A stretch of 64,000 bases of DNA, from contig CAUYUJ010012603.1 in assembly GCA_963575745.1 (NCBI GenBank), positions 161,501 to 225,500 of the forward strand, written 5' to 3'. The notes beneath the pieces are model-generated. The model worked only from the letters and a program-made list of their open reading frames with translations, made no database searches and was not told where the DNA came from. Shown in pieces: positions 42,035-52,393 of this stretch; the stretch's first letter is position 1; each line of letters opens with the position of its first letter. A program made the translations under genes and the position numbers. Origin of the DNA: Prorocentrum cordatum (Eukaryota > Sar > Dinophyceae > Prorocentrales > Prorocentraceae).

Positions 42035-43010
42035 ATCCCACCAGCCCTCTGGGCGTAGGTGGTCTAGAGCAGATCCTCTTCCACCCCTCCCTCTTCCCCC
42101 TTGGGGAGGGGTTTACCCCTCCCCCTACCCCCTCCCCTGGACCTGGACGGGGGGGGCCGCGGGTAGTTAGAGCGTCCAAGATGGCCCAAGACGGCTCCAA
42201 GAGCGCCTCAGAGAACCCAAGATGAGCTCCAAGATGGCTCAAGATAGCGCAAGATCGCTCACGATGGCTCCTAAGATGGTTCCAAGAAGCCCAAAGACGG
42301 CCCCAAGATAACTCCAAGTGGCCAAACAGCTCCCCAAGGAGGCCCCGAAGAGGCCAAAATCGTCCCAAAACCTAAGGAAAATCAATGATTTTTGCTTTCT
42401 CGCCTTTTCGCTTCCGATGGCCATCCGAGGCCTGGAGATGGCTCCAAGATGGCCCAAGAGGGCCCCAAGAGAGCCCCAAAAGAGCCCCAAGACGGCCCCA
42501 AGAGCGCCCAAGAGCACTCCAAGAGCGTTCCAAGAGGGGTCCAAGAGGCGATTTTAGGGGCTTCCGAGGGGGGACGCTAATTAAACCCCCCCTCTTGTTT
42601 GATCGACTCCCTCCAAGATGGCCCCAAAAGCGCCCCGAAGGCTCCCCAGAGCGCCTCAAGAGGGTCCCAAGAGGCGCCCAAGATGCCCCAAGGCGCCCAA
42701 AAAGCCCTCCAAGAGGCCCTCAAAAGACCCCCAAGAAGCTCCTTCCCCTCCTCCTCCTCCTCCTCCGATTCTTCCTCCTTCTCCGTCCTCCTCCTCCTCC
42801 TCCTCCTCCTCCTCTTCCCCCTCCTCCTCCTCCTCCTCCTCCGACGACGACGACGACGACGACGACTCCTCTTCCATCCTCCCCCTCTCGGGGTCTGTGA
42901 CAGCTTCCCCCGCCCTTTGTTATTCTGCATGCTCCCCGACTTCCCTGATCACCTCAACTCCCCTGAGCATCGTTTCTGGATGGGCTGGTGGGGATACGCG
43001 AAGCGTCAAC
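42035..43010 (+). mobile_element. Inserted dispersed element, copy B, 976 bp
   Basis: Sits inside one unit of the 122-bp satellite and is flanked by a perfect 26-bp direct repeat, so its ends are defined: 'atcccaccagccctctgggc' at the start and 'ggatacgcgaagcgtcaac' at the end. Copy A (10,172-11,236) has both ends, and a 5' fragment lies at 9,889. The interior is CCAAGATGGC/CCAAGAGGCC-type 12-bp units, with (CTC)n and (GAC)n tracts at about 42,750-42,868. There is no recognisable transposase, reverse transcriptase, poly(A) tail or long terminal inverted repeat. Best read as a non-autonomous transposable element of unknown class. Confidence 0.8.
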
Positions 43011-43255
43011 AATTCAGATTGAATTTCGGGAAATAACATGTCGACTTCTATATTCTGGACAATGCAGAATAATCCCGCGCGCGCAAGCGCCGGTGACCCG
43101 GCCTCCGTCGGCCTCCTTAAAGGGCTCCAGAAAAATTCAGATTTAGTTTCGGGAGTAACATGTCGACTTTTATATTCCAGACAATGCAGAACTCCCCACG
43201 CGCGCGCGCGCGGGTGACCCGGCCTCCGTCGGCTTCCTTAAACGGCTCGTCAACC
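43011..43255 (+). repeat. 122-bp satellite array, right part
   Basis: Starts with the right 26-bp direct repeat (43,011-43,036), then 'tcgacttctatattctgg' and further unit starts at about 43,098 and 43,219 (121 bp). It ends in a truncated unit. Confidence 0.9.
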
Positions 43256-43360
43256 AGCCAACCTGCCTACCAGCCGGCGCACCAGCCAACCAACGCACTG
43301 GACTTAACCAACCAACCGGCGCACGCGGAGCCTTACGTGTACATACTTGTAGATAGGCGA
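43256..43360. repeat. CCAACC/CCAGCC tetranucleotide-like repeat
   Basis: 'caaccagccaacctgcc', 'accagccaaccaacgcac', 'aaccaaccaaccggcgc'. Short and impure. Confidence 0.65.
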
Positions 43361-43607
43361 GGATTATCGCGCCCCGCGACGCGCGGTGAATTTCACGCCC
43401 CTGCGCCGCCGCCCTGGACAAGGGCGGCTCTCCTGCCCGGGCCGCGACGCGCGAGGCGCAATAATCTTCGCGCCCCCAGGGGTGACCAAGTGCAAAGGCC
43501 TTGGGCGGCCGCGTGTTTCAGAAATATGAAAACCCGCGGATGCAAAGCACAAAATGAGTATGCAGGCGTACAGTGAAGGTCTTGACCTAAGGTGTGACAT
43601 AAGGAAC
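43361..43607. other. Unassigned
   Basis: GC-rich linker between satellite families; nothing recognisable. Confidence 0.4.
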
Positions 43608-44110
43608 TAATGCCCCATACCTTGGCGCGCGGATACATGTAGGGGCGACAGCTCCAGCGCGCGCCCCGCAAGGAACGGGGGGGCCCGAGATTGGAGCTGG
43701 ACCATAACGCAGCCACCGTTCAATTATGTCGAGCCAGTGAGCTCCGAACCGCGCGGCCGAAGGAACGGGGGGGGGCTCTTGCGAGGAACTGGACCTCAAT
43801 GCCCCATACCTTGGCACGCGGATACATGTAGGGGCGACAGCTCCAGCGCGCGCCCCGCAAGGAACGGGGGAGCCCGAGAACGGAGCTGGACCATAACGCA
43901 GCCACCGTTCAATTATGTCGAGCCAGTGAGCTCCAAACCGCGTGGCCGAAGGAACGGGGGGGGCTCTTGCGAGGAACTGGACCTCAATGCCCCATGCCCT
44001 GGCGCGCGGAACGGGCGAAAGCTCCAGCGCGCGCCCCGCAAAGAACGGGAGGGCCCCGGAGAGGCGCAGGGCTTATGCGCGACCGCCGTCGCATTACGTC
44101 GAGCAAGCGC
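43608..44110 (+). repeat. 188-190 bp satellite, two full units and a diverged third
   Basis: 'aatgccccataccttggc' starts at about 43,609, 43,799 and 43,987. Units share 'gggcgacagctccagcgcg', 'ccccgcaaggaacggggg' and 'caattatgtcgagccagtg'. The first two are nearly identical; the third diverges after about 80 bp. Confidence 0.88.
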
Positions 44111-44318
44111 AAGGAACCGAGCCCCCCCGTGGAGCCCCGTTCCTTAGACCGTCCGCCCCGATCGACAAAACGAACCCGCGCGTCCAAAATCGCAAGGAAC
44201 ACCGGGGGGGCTCGCCGCCAAAAAGGCAGCGGAACGCATGCAAACCTAAGGAACGTCCCAGCCCCTTTTGAAAAGTAAGTGTTCCTTACTCAAGGCGCTC
44301 ACTGTGCGCGCCTCCGTC

Positions 44319-44522
44319 GGCCTCCAGAAAGCTTCACAGAAAAGTTCAATTCAGTTTTTGGATTTACAAGGCGATCTTCTTATTGTGGGCAATCCAGAAC
44401 TTCCTACACGCGCCCGCGCCGCGGCGCGCGCGCGTGGTGAGTTCTGTATTGTCCACAATAAGAAGATCGCCCTGTAAATCCAAAAACTGAATTGGACTTT
44501 TCTGTGAAGCTGTAAGGAGGCC
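44319..44522. repeat. Long inverted repeat with CG-alternating centre
   Basis: Arms of about 84 bp at 44,319-44,402 and 44,440-44,522 are roughly 90 percent complementary; each carries 'gcttcacagaaaag', 'ttcagtttttggatttac', 'gcgatcttcttattgtgg'. The 37-bp centre is itself CG-alternating. The arms belong to the satellite superfamily of the flanking arrays, so this is a head-to-head satellite junction. Confidence 0.85.
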
Positions 44523-44740
44523 GAGGGGAGCGCGTAGTTCTGTATGTGGACAATACAGAACTCACCACGCGCGCGCGTAGGGAGTTCTGCATTGTCCACA
44601 ATGCTATGCAGAACTACGCGCCTCCGTCGGCCCCCTTACTACTTCACAGGCAAAAATAAATTCAGTCTTTGGCTGTACAAAACGATCTGCTTATGGGGGG
44701 CAATCCAGAACTCACCACGCGCGCGCGCGGGGAAACCAAA
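44523..44740 (+). repeat. Satellite units, variant of the inverted-repeat family
   Basis: 'gttctgtatgtggacaata' + 'cagaactcaccacgcgcg', then 'ttctgcattgtccacaat', then 'cttatggggggcaatccag' + 'aactcaccacgcgcgcgcg'. Orientation alternates between neighbouring units. Confidence 0.7.
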
Positions 44741-45480
44741 TGTAAAACTGAGTTCTCTGGCCCCAAGGACTCGCCGTACAATGGACAAATGCGTTGGAAA
44801 CCGCAGCGCGCACCGCAAAGTCGCGCGCGCGCGTTGGACAATGAGCGGGGAACCATATTGCGCAGCTCAAGGTCGCGCGCGCGCGCGCCCTTGCGCTGCG
44901 CACTGTGGTTTTCTACGCATGTGTCAACGATGTCAGCGTGAAAATCAATAGGGGAAACCCTAAGCAAAATTTAGTTCTCTGAATCCAGGAGATGGCCACA
45001 CGATTAGCAAATGCGTGGAAAACCACAGTGCGCAGCGCAAGGTCGCGCGCGCGCGCGACCTTGCGCTGCGCACTATGGCTTCCCACGCATGCGAACTCGA
45101 AGTCCAAATCGGGAATGCATCATGTAAACATATTTCTCTGGCCCCAACAGATGGCCATGCAGTTGATAATTGCGTGGGAAAGCCAGCGCGCAGCGCAAGG
45201 TCGCGCGCGCGACGTTTCGGTGCGCACAACGGTTTCTTCCCATAAATTTGTGAACGATGTGAACGCGAAAACCAAACGATGCGCAATTTAATTCTCGTCC
45301 CAACAGATGACCATACAAGTGGAAACCATAGTGCGCAGCGCAAAATCGCGCGCGCGCTGCGCACTTTGGTTTCCGCGCGTTTGTCGTCGGTGTGAACGCG
45401 AAAACCCCAGGGAAAACCCGATTTGAAATGTAGTTCTCTGGCCCCAATGGATGGCCAGACACTTAACAATGCGCGGCGCC
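44741..45480. repeat. Palindrome-rich satellite
   Basis: Four to five diverged units of about 150-190 bp, each with 'ttctctggccccaa', 'gatggcca', 'aatgcgtgg' and a hairpin of GCGCAGCGCAAGGTCGCGCG facing its complement. It passes from AT-moderate stems to CG-alternating loops. Confidence 0.8.
45011..45090. repeat. 80-bp palindrome with a 48-bp perfect core
   Basis: Centre between 45,050 and 45,051. Bases 45,027-45,074 are a perfect palindrome (half site GTGCGCAGCGCAAGGTCGCG...). Going outward to 45,011 and 45,090 only a few mismatches occur. Such DNA can extrude as a cruciform, and the central CG alternation can adopt Z-DNA; both are inferences from sequence. Confidence 0.9.
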
Positions 45481-45801
45481 CAATGGTTTTCCACGAACTG
45501 TTAAGTGCATGGCCATCAGCGCACTACGGCTTTCCTGCGCCGGCTGCCGCGGTTTGCTGTGACCAACGGACGACCAATAGTGGGCCATGGGTGCAAATGC
45601 GAAGAGGATTTCGCCCAAACGGCTAATCACGGGAAAAGAATCCACGGGGGGCGGGCCAGGGGCATCGGGGCCTTGTTTTCGTCCCAAGGAAATCGGGGGG
45701 GCGGGGGGGGGGACCTCCTGCGGTTAACCCGCGACATTCCCGGCTGCGGGGCCCGCCGCGTGCGCAAAATTTCCATCCGGGCCACTGCCCGATCTCGCGC
45801 A
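45481..45801. other. Linker, no recognised gene
   Basis: Contains 'atggccatcagcgcac' and a G-run at 45,697-45,709. Otherwise unassigned. Confidence 0.4.
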
Positions 45802-46480
45802 ATTACCGGCCGGGTTCGCTGAATTCCCAGCCAGGTTACCAACCAAAATCGCCGAATTACCGGCCGGGTGCGCGGAGTTACCAGCCGGGCGCGCGGGAAT
45901 TAACAGCCGGGCTACCGGCCGGGTGCGCGGAGTTACAGCCGGGCTGCCGGCCAGGCAAAGGGCCGGCCGTCTGCGGCGTTCTGTAGCGGCGCTGTAGCTC
46001 CGCTACAGAATGTGCTGCAAGGCCAAGCTAAGGGCCGGGCTACCAGCCGGGCTACCGGCCGGGTTACCGGCCGGGCTGGGAATTAACAGCCGGGTTACCA
46101 GCCGGGTTACCAGCCGGGTTACCAGCCGGGCTGGGGCTAACAGCCGGGTTACCGGCCGGGCGCGCAGTTAACAGCCGGGCTACCAGCCGGGTTACCAGCC
46201 GGGTTACCAGCCGGGCTGGGGCTAACAGCCGGGTTACCGGCCGGGCGCGCAGTTAACAGCCGGGCTACCAGCCGGGTTACCGGCCGGGCCGGGTCACCGG
46301 CCGGGTTCGTAGAATTACCGGCAGGGTTACCGGCCGGGTTCGTGGAGTTACCGGCAGGGTTGCCCGCCGCGTTCGCGGACTTACTGGCCGGGCTACCGGC
46401 CGGGCCCGCTGGGCACCGGTCAGGGTGGGCAGGGCTGCTTGCCGGGCCAGGCCCCAGGCCGGGGGCGACCGGGCTGCGCT
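45802..46480 (-). repeat. 12-bp satellite TTACCGGCCGGG
   Basis: More than forty 12-bp units (TTACCAGCCGGG, CTACCGGCCGGG) with occasional 'gcgcgcagttaacagccggg' spacers forming a higher-order repeat at about 46,080-46,270. Minus-strand frames repeat PAGN. CCGGCCGG is palindromic in many units. No coding claim is made. Confidence 0.9.
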
Positions 46481-46682
46481 GAACACGGGCCGCACATGGC
46501 CTCGGCGCTTTCCCCTCGCGCATAATATGGTGCCCCGCCCTAACGCGCGGCGGCATTGCCCCTTGCAGCCGTGTGTTCGCCTACCTACGTAGTGGCCCAT
46601 GGCCACAGTGCGTGTGGCTGCATTTCCGCGCTCGCATATTGTGTTTATTTCCCACGCAGAAAGGCCCGCGGCCGCCGCGCGC
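46481..46682. other. Transition sequence
   Basis: Diverged DNA between the 12-bp and 158-bp arrays; nothing recognisable. Confidence 0.4.
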
Positions 46683-49600
46683 CGAATGCACAGCTCGCGC
46701 CCGCGCGCGCGCGTAGTACGCTGAGCCACTTGGCCGACGTGCTACAACCCCATGTTAACTTGGAAATCCATTCGGCCACCGCTGAAGGGGCCGCTTGAGT
46801 TTCCAGGCAAACATAGCGGCCCGTCTATTGTGGGCACAACAGAATTCACAGCTCGCGCCCGCGCGCGCGTGGGCGCGTTGCGCGCTCAGCCACATGGTCG
46901 ACATGCTCCAACCACATGTTAACTTGGAGATGCAGTCGGTCACCTCTCAGGGCCACCTTCGTTCACAGGCCAACACGGCGGCCCTTCTTTTGTGGGTAAC
47001 CCAAGATTCACGACTCGCGCTCGCGCGGTCGCGGGCGCGCGCGCGCGGTGGCGCTTTGTAAATCGAGCCACGTAACCGACACGCTACAAACTCATGCTAA
47101 CTTCGAAATCCAATCGGTCACCGCTAAGGGGCCATTTGAGTTTCCAGGCCACAACATGGCGGCCCTTTCTAATGTGGGTAGTCCAGAAGTCACATCTCGC
47201 GCGCGCGGGCGCGTTGTACGCTAAGCCACGTGACCGACATGCTACAAGCCCATGTTAACTCGGAATACAATCAGTCACCGTTAATTGGCCAATTAGATTT
47301 TCCATGCCAACATGGTGGCCGTTGTACGGTGGAAAATACAGAGTTCACAGCTAGCGCGCGCGTGGGCGACGTGTACGCTGAGCCACCTGGCCGATACGCG
47401 ACAACCCCCATGTTAACTCGGAAGTTCAATCGGTTACTGCGGAGGGGCCACTTGAGCTTCCATGCCAACATAAAAGGACCCGATATTGCGGGTAGTACGG
47501 ATTTCAGAGCTCGCACGCGCCGGGGGGGGGGGCGCGCGCGCGCGGGCGCGTTGTACGTTCAGCCACATGCTACAAGCCCATGTGAACTCGGAATTCCAAT
47601 CGGTCACCGCTCAGGGGCCGCATGAGTTTCCAGGAGACAGCGGCCCTTCTATTGTGGGTAGTGCAGGATGCACAGCCCGCGCGCGCGTGCGCGCGTTGTG
47701 CGCTGAGCCACTTGGCCGACATGCAACAACCCCACGTTAACGTGGAAATCCATTTGGCCACCGCCACGGGGCCGCTTGAATTGCCAGGCCAGCACGGCGG
47801 TCCTCTGTCGTGGACGATGCAGAGTTCACAGCTCGCGCCCGCGCGCGCGGGCGCGTTGTACGCTGAGCTACTTGGCCAACATGGCACAACCACATGCTAG
47901 CTAGGATATTCAATCTTCTACCGCAACGGGCAACTTTTAGTTTCCAAGCAAACATAGCGGCCCTTCTGGTGTGGATAGTTCGTAAGTCACTGCTCGCGCG
48001 CGCGCGTGGGCGTCCTTTACGCTGAGCCACTTGTGCGACATGCTAGAACCCCACGTTAACTTGAAAATCCAGTCGGCCATCGCTAGAGAGCCACTTGCGT
48101 TTCCAATCCAATACGGCTGCCCTTCTGTTGTGAGCGATACAGAGGTCGCAACTCGCGCCCGCGCGTGCGCGCGGGTGCGTTGTACGCTGAGCAACTTGGC
48201 CGACATGCGGCAACCCTAGGTAAACTGGGAAAACCAATCGGCCACCGCTAAGGGGCCACTATGGCTTCCAGGCCAACATGACGGCCACTCTATTGCGTGC
48301 AATAAAGAATTTACAGCTTAATCGGCACGCTGCTAACTCATGGTTACTCGGAAGTCGAATCAGCCAACGATAGGGTTGCACTTCAATTTCCGGGCAATCG
48401 TGGCGGCCCTTCTATTATGTGTCACCAAGTGGTCCAGAAGTCGCAACTCGCGCGCGCGGGTGGGTGCGTTGAGCGCTGAACCACTTGGCCAACATGCCGC
48501 AAACCAGTGCTAACCTGGAAATCAATCCGGGTTTCCAAGCCAACACGGCGGCCCTTCTACTGTGGACCAGGGTCCGCAGCTCGCGCCCGCGCGCGCGCGG
48601 GCGCGTTGCGCGCTGAGCCACTTGGCTGACATGCTGGAAGCCACCGCAAAGGGGCCACTTGAATGTGCTGGCCAACATGGCGGCCCTTCTACTGCGGGTA
48701 GTACGAACATTCACAACTCGCGCGCGCGCGGGCGCGCGCGCGAGGCGCCTTGCACGCTGGGCAACTTGGCCGACACGCTACAAACCCATGTTAAACATGG
48801 AAAATACCATCGGCCACCGCTAAGGGGCCACTTGAGTTCTCAGGCCAACGTGGCGGGATTTGCACTGCGGAGAATACAGGGTTCACAGCTCGCGCCTGCG
48901 AGCACAGGCGCGGGCGCTCTGTGCGCTGCGCAACTTAACCGGCATGCTACGACCCTTTGCTAACTTGGAAGTCCGTCGGTTACTGCTAAGGGGCCACTTA
49001 AGTTTCTAAGCAAACGTGGCGGCCATTCTATCGTTGGTGATACAGAATTAATTCACAGCTCGCGCGCGCGAGCGCAAGCGGGCGCGCGCGCGCGCGCGTG
49101 GGCCCGTTGTGCGCTGAACCATTTAACCAAAACGCTACAAACTCGAGCTATCTCGGATATTCAATCGGTCACCGCTAATGGGCCGCTTGATTTCCCAGGC
49201 CAGCATGGCGGCCCTGCTATTGCGGGTAGAACTCACAGCTCGCGCGCACGCGCGCGTGGGCGCGCTGTGCGCTGAGACACTTGGCCGACATGCTAGAAGC
49301 CCATGTTCAATTGGAAAAAGAAATCGGCCACCACTAAGGGGCCGCTTGAACTCCCAAGCCACCATGGCGGCCCTTCTGTTTTGGATAACGCAGAGCGGCG
49401 GCTCGCTCCCGCGCGCGCGGGCGACTTGTGCGTTGAGCCACTTGGCCGACATGCTACATCCCCATGTCAATTTGACAATCCAGTCGGTCACCGCTGGGGG
49501 GCCACTTTAGTTTCCAGGACAGCACGACTGCCCTCCTTTTGTGGATAACGCAGAATTCACAGCTCGCGCCCGCGCGCGCGCGTGGGCGCGTTGCGCGCTG

Positions 49601-49912
49601 AGCCACTTCGCCGACGTGCTACGAACCCATGGTAAATCGGAAATCCAATCGGTCTCCGCTAGGGGACTACTTGAGCTTCCATGCCAACATTGCGGCCCTT
49701 CTGTTATAAATGATACAGAATTCACAGCTCGCGCCGGCGCGCTGCGCGCTGAGCCACTTGGCCGGCGCGCTGCAGCCCCGCGCTAACTGGAACACCCATT
49801 CGGTCACCGCCAAACAACCCCTTCGTTTCCAGGCCCCTTCGTTGCCAGACCGCTGAGAACAATGCAGAATTCACACCTCGCGCGCGCGCGCGCGTGGGCG
49901 CGTTGTACGCTC
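46683..49912 (+). repeat. Approximately 158-bp satellite array, about 20 units
   Basis: The box CTGAGCCACTTGGCCGACAT or a variant starts at about 46,720, 46,887, 47,062, 47,220, 47,378, 47,559, 47,702, 47,862, 48,019, 48,187, 48,320 (poor), 48,475, 48,615, 48,759, 48,923, 49,112, 49,272, 49,433, 49,597 and 49,757. Each unit has 'catgttaacttggaaatcca', 'tcggccaccgctaagggg', 'tgagtttccaggccaacat', 'cggcccttctattgtggg' and 'agaattcacagctcgcgcc' followed by a CG-alternating run of 15-35 bp. Units differ by substitutions and small indels. No gene is embedded. Confidence 0.92.
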
Positions 49913-49914
49913 GT

Positions 49915-50060
49915 CCTCCTCCTCCTCCTCCTCCTCCTCCTCCTCGCCCAATCCTCCTCCTCCTCCTCCTCCTCCTCCTCCTCGTTTCCTCCTCCTCCTC
50001 CTCCTCCTCGTCCCCCTCCTCCTTCTCCTCCTCCTCCTCCTCTTCCTCCTCCTCCCCCCC
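49915..50060. repeat. (CTC)n microsatellite
   Basis: Near-pure CTC with short interruptions. It abuts the last satellite unit directly. Confidence 0.92.
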
Positions 50061-50213
50061 CAAAGCTTGCGCAGTCAATGTCATCATACTTCTGCTCGCC
50101 CCCCTCCTGCTACTCCCGTCGTTCCTCCCTTCTTCCTTTTAGTCCTCGTCCTCCTCGTGTTCCTCCCGCACCTCCTCCTCCCCCGCCCCCTCATCATTCT
50201 TCTGCGCCCTGCC

Positions 50214-50640
50214 TGTTTCGGCAAGGGCCGCGAATGTGCATTCACTCCAGGGCGTGCCCAGGCTGGCCCACGAAATTCAATTTGACGGCTTCCCCATCAA
50301 TGTCTCTTCGTTACACGGAATGTTCCCGCACCTCCCTGATCGAGACATTTCGCCTGGGTACTATTGCTGGGTGGACCGTGATGGATACGAACAGTAACGA
50401 AACCAACTACGCGATCAACCGCGAATGAAACTACACACGCAACTCCCCGCAAACATGTTTCGCACGTGGCGTCCATCGTGCAACAACACTTCCAGAAGGG
50501 CGAAAGAGGCGAAGCCTTGCAACAATAAAATTACGATTTCTGAATTCAAGCACACGCAGCCCTTCAGGGCAAAAACAACAACAAACCATAATTCTGGATT
50601 TTCCAAACCATGCCTTCGGACAAAAACAGAATCTTGAATA
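50214..50640 (+). pseudogene. Possible coding remnant, unknown
   Basis: A plus frame from about 50,214 to a TAA near 50,396 reads protein-like: RLAHEIQFDGFPINVSSLHG and HLPDRDISPGYYCWVDRDGY. A second frame (50,425-50,637) is Lys/Thr/Asn-rich. The base composition is less GC-rich than the flanks. It may be part of a retroelement, but no diagnostic motif is seen. Confidence 0.25.
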
Positions 50641-50734
50641 TTACATTTTAGTTGTGCCCCCCGGCCTGGCTGTTAGCGTTTTGGGGTGGCCCCCCCTTCC
50701 TGTAGACGGCCCCCTCACTAAGGTATGTGCATGT

Positions 50735-50813
50735 GTATGGGCAAGTGTGTGTGCACGGTTATGCGCATACGTGTATGTATATGTATGTATGTGTATATGT
50801 GTGCCGATGCACA

Positions 50814-50848
<35 letters not shown>

Positions 50849-50884
50849 GTGTATGTATATACATGTGTGCATGTACATGCTGTG
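50735..50884. repeat. TATG / (TA)n compound microsatellite
   Basis: TGTATG runs, then (TA)n at about 50,815-50,846, then TGTATG/CATG. Confidence 0.9.
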
Positions 50885-51075
50885 CACCAAATCGATTGCA
50901 CGGTAGCTATTGTAACACATATGTTGGACCTCAAATGTTGCACCAGATAGATGGCACCACATAGCTTGCACCATACCTATATCTATATATATGTATTGCA
51001 CACACTAAGTTGTACCACGTACATTGCGCCACATTAATGGCTACACATAGACTCACACCACACATTGCACAACAT
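50885..51075 (+). repeat. 15-bp satellite TTGCACCACATAGCT, array
   Basis: 'gttgcaccagatagatggca', 'ccacatagcttgcacc', 'gttgtaccacgtacattgcg', 'ccacattaatggctacac': about ten degenerate units of the dispersed family, again next to a TATG/TA microsatellite. Confidence 0.7.
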
Positions 51076-51544
51076 GCGTAACTAGCTGGAAACTCACAGT
51101 GTTGAGTACACGCAACTCCCAGTGCAGGAGGAGACTGTGCGGCGCCCAGGCGGAAACAGCCCTTCGCTCGCTCGCGCGCGACCTCCATTCCGACGACGTA
51201 GCGAAGGAAGAACATGTTCCGCGCCCGCCCGGGAGCGCACCGACTCAATGGGCCCCAGGGCGGCTGCGAGTCGGTTCTAGACGCCCCCCCCCTCGCGCCA
51301 TCTCCTTGCGCGCGCCGCCCCGGCCAACCCACCCCATACCTTGCCCTTGCCGCCTTCCTCCCCCTGGCCTCAGGGACACACTGACCTGGGCCAATGCAAG
51401 CCCGGGCCAGTGAGGCCTTCCAAGATCCTCAAAGGCCCTGCAGGATCCTGCGCGCCGTCCCGGGTCAAAGCAGCCCTGGCTCTGCAGGATCCTGCAAGAT
51501 CCGGAGCTCTGGCTGACGACCGTATGCGTCGACCCCCGGCCCAA
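51076..51544. other. No recognised gene
   Basis: GC-rich. Small repeats 'caggatcctgc' occur around 51,441-51,500. Confidence 0.4.
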
Positions 51545-51680
51545 TTGAGGAGGAGGAGGAGGAGGAGGATATCGAGGACGAGGAGGAGGATATCGAGGAG
51601 AAGGAGGAGAAGGAGGAGGAGGAGGATATCGAGGAGGAGGAGGGTATCGAAAAGGAGGAGGAAGAGGAAGAGGATATCGA
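51545..51680. repeat. GAGGAGGATATC microsatellite
   Basis: GAG units with GATATC inserted about every 15-30 bp (51,567, 51,588, 51,625, 51,643, 51,672). GATATC is itself palindromic. Confidence 0.85.
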
Positions 51681-52179
51681 GACTCGTCCGTTCGCCTGCC
51701 CGCGCCTTGGATCGAGGCGAGGGGGGCCCGTGGCGCAGAGGGGTTGCCTGCCAGGATCGGCCAGGCCGCCCTGGAGCTCGGCGGCGGGGTGGCGCGAGGG
51801 AGGCGGCCCACGAGGAGGGCGCGGGGAGCATTCCCAGAAAGGCGCCCCGAAGACCCCAAAAAGGCCTCTCAAAGGCGGGGCCGAGAAGCCCCCTGCCTTT
51901 GGAACGTCGCCCCCCATCGGCCATCTCGCCACCCCCGCATTCGCGAGACGCCACTGGACCCCCAAGAACACGCGCACATACAATCTGAAAGCGCTGAATG
52001 AATTCAAGATACGCTATACGCACGCAAACCTTCATTATGCTGAGGAGTGATGGGCAAATGTCTCGCTAAAGTCGTTGTCTCTGGTTCAGCAGCTTGCTTT
52101 GGGGATCCAGCTTGAGTCGCCAACGACGATCGCGCTGCACCTGGCGTTCGAGAAGAAACCCTGTGCAAAGGGTTCCCAA
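51681..52179. other. No recognised gene
   Basis: GC-rich start, then mixed. A frame just upstream of the GAG tract (52,075-52,179: LVQQLALGIQLESPTTIALHL) could belong to the retroelement that follows, but this is not demonstrable. Confidence 0.35.
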
Positions 52180-52390
52180 TCGAAGGAGGAGGAGGAGGAC
52201 AACGATGGGGAGGAGGAGGACGAGGAGGAGGAGGTGGTGGAGGAGCAGGTGGATGAGGAGGGAGGAGGGCAACGGGGAAGGGACGGAGGAGACGCAGGGG
52301 AAGATGATGAAGGCAGAGGGCCGGGGGAAAGAGTGGAGGACGAAGGGGAGAAGGAGGCGGAGGAAAAACCCAGAGACCCTACTACCACTT
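52180..52390. repeat. GAG-rich tract
   Basis: GAGGAG with GGAAG/GATG variants. It forms the immediate 5' boundary of recognisable reverse-transcriptase coding. Confidence 0.85.
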
Positions 52391-52393
52391 CAA

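Noticed and set aside
42226-42245. Resemblance to the dinoflagellate spliced-leader sequence ('gatggctcaag')
   Set aside because: Only about nine bases agree with the end of the 22-base leader as I recall it, the match lies inside 12-bp repeat units, and no donor-site or repeat-gene context is present.
45802-46480. PAGN-repeat protein on the minus strand (antifreeze- or collagen-like)
   Set aside because: A direct translation of the 12-bp satellite; no signal peptide, start context or non-repeat domain.
46683-49912. Regularly spaced repeats resembling a CRISPR array
   Set aside because: Units of about 158 bp are homologous over their whole length, with no constant-repeat/unique-spacer alternation, and the context is eukaryotic satellite DNA.
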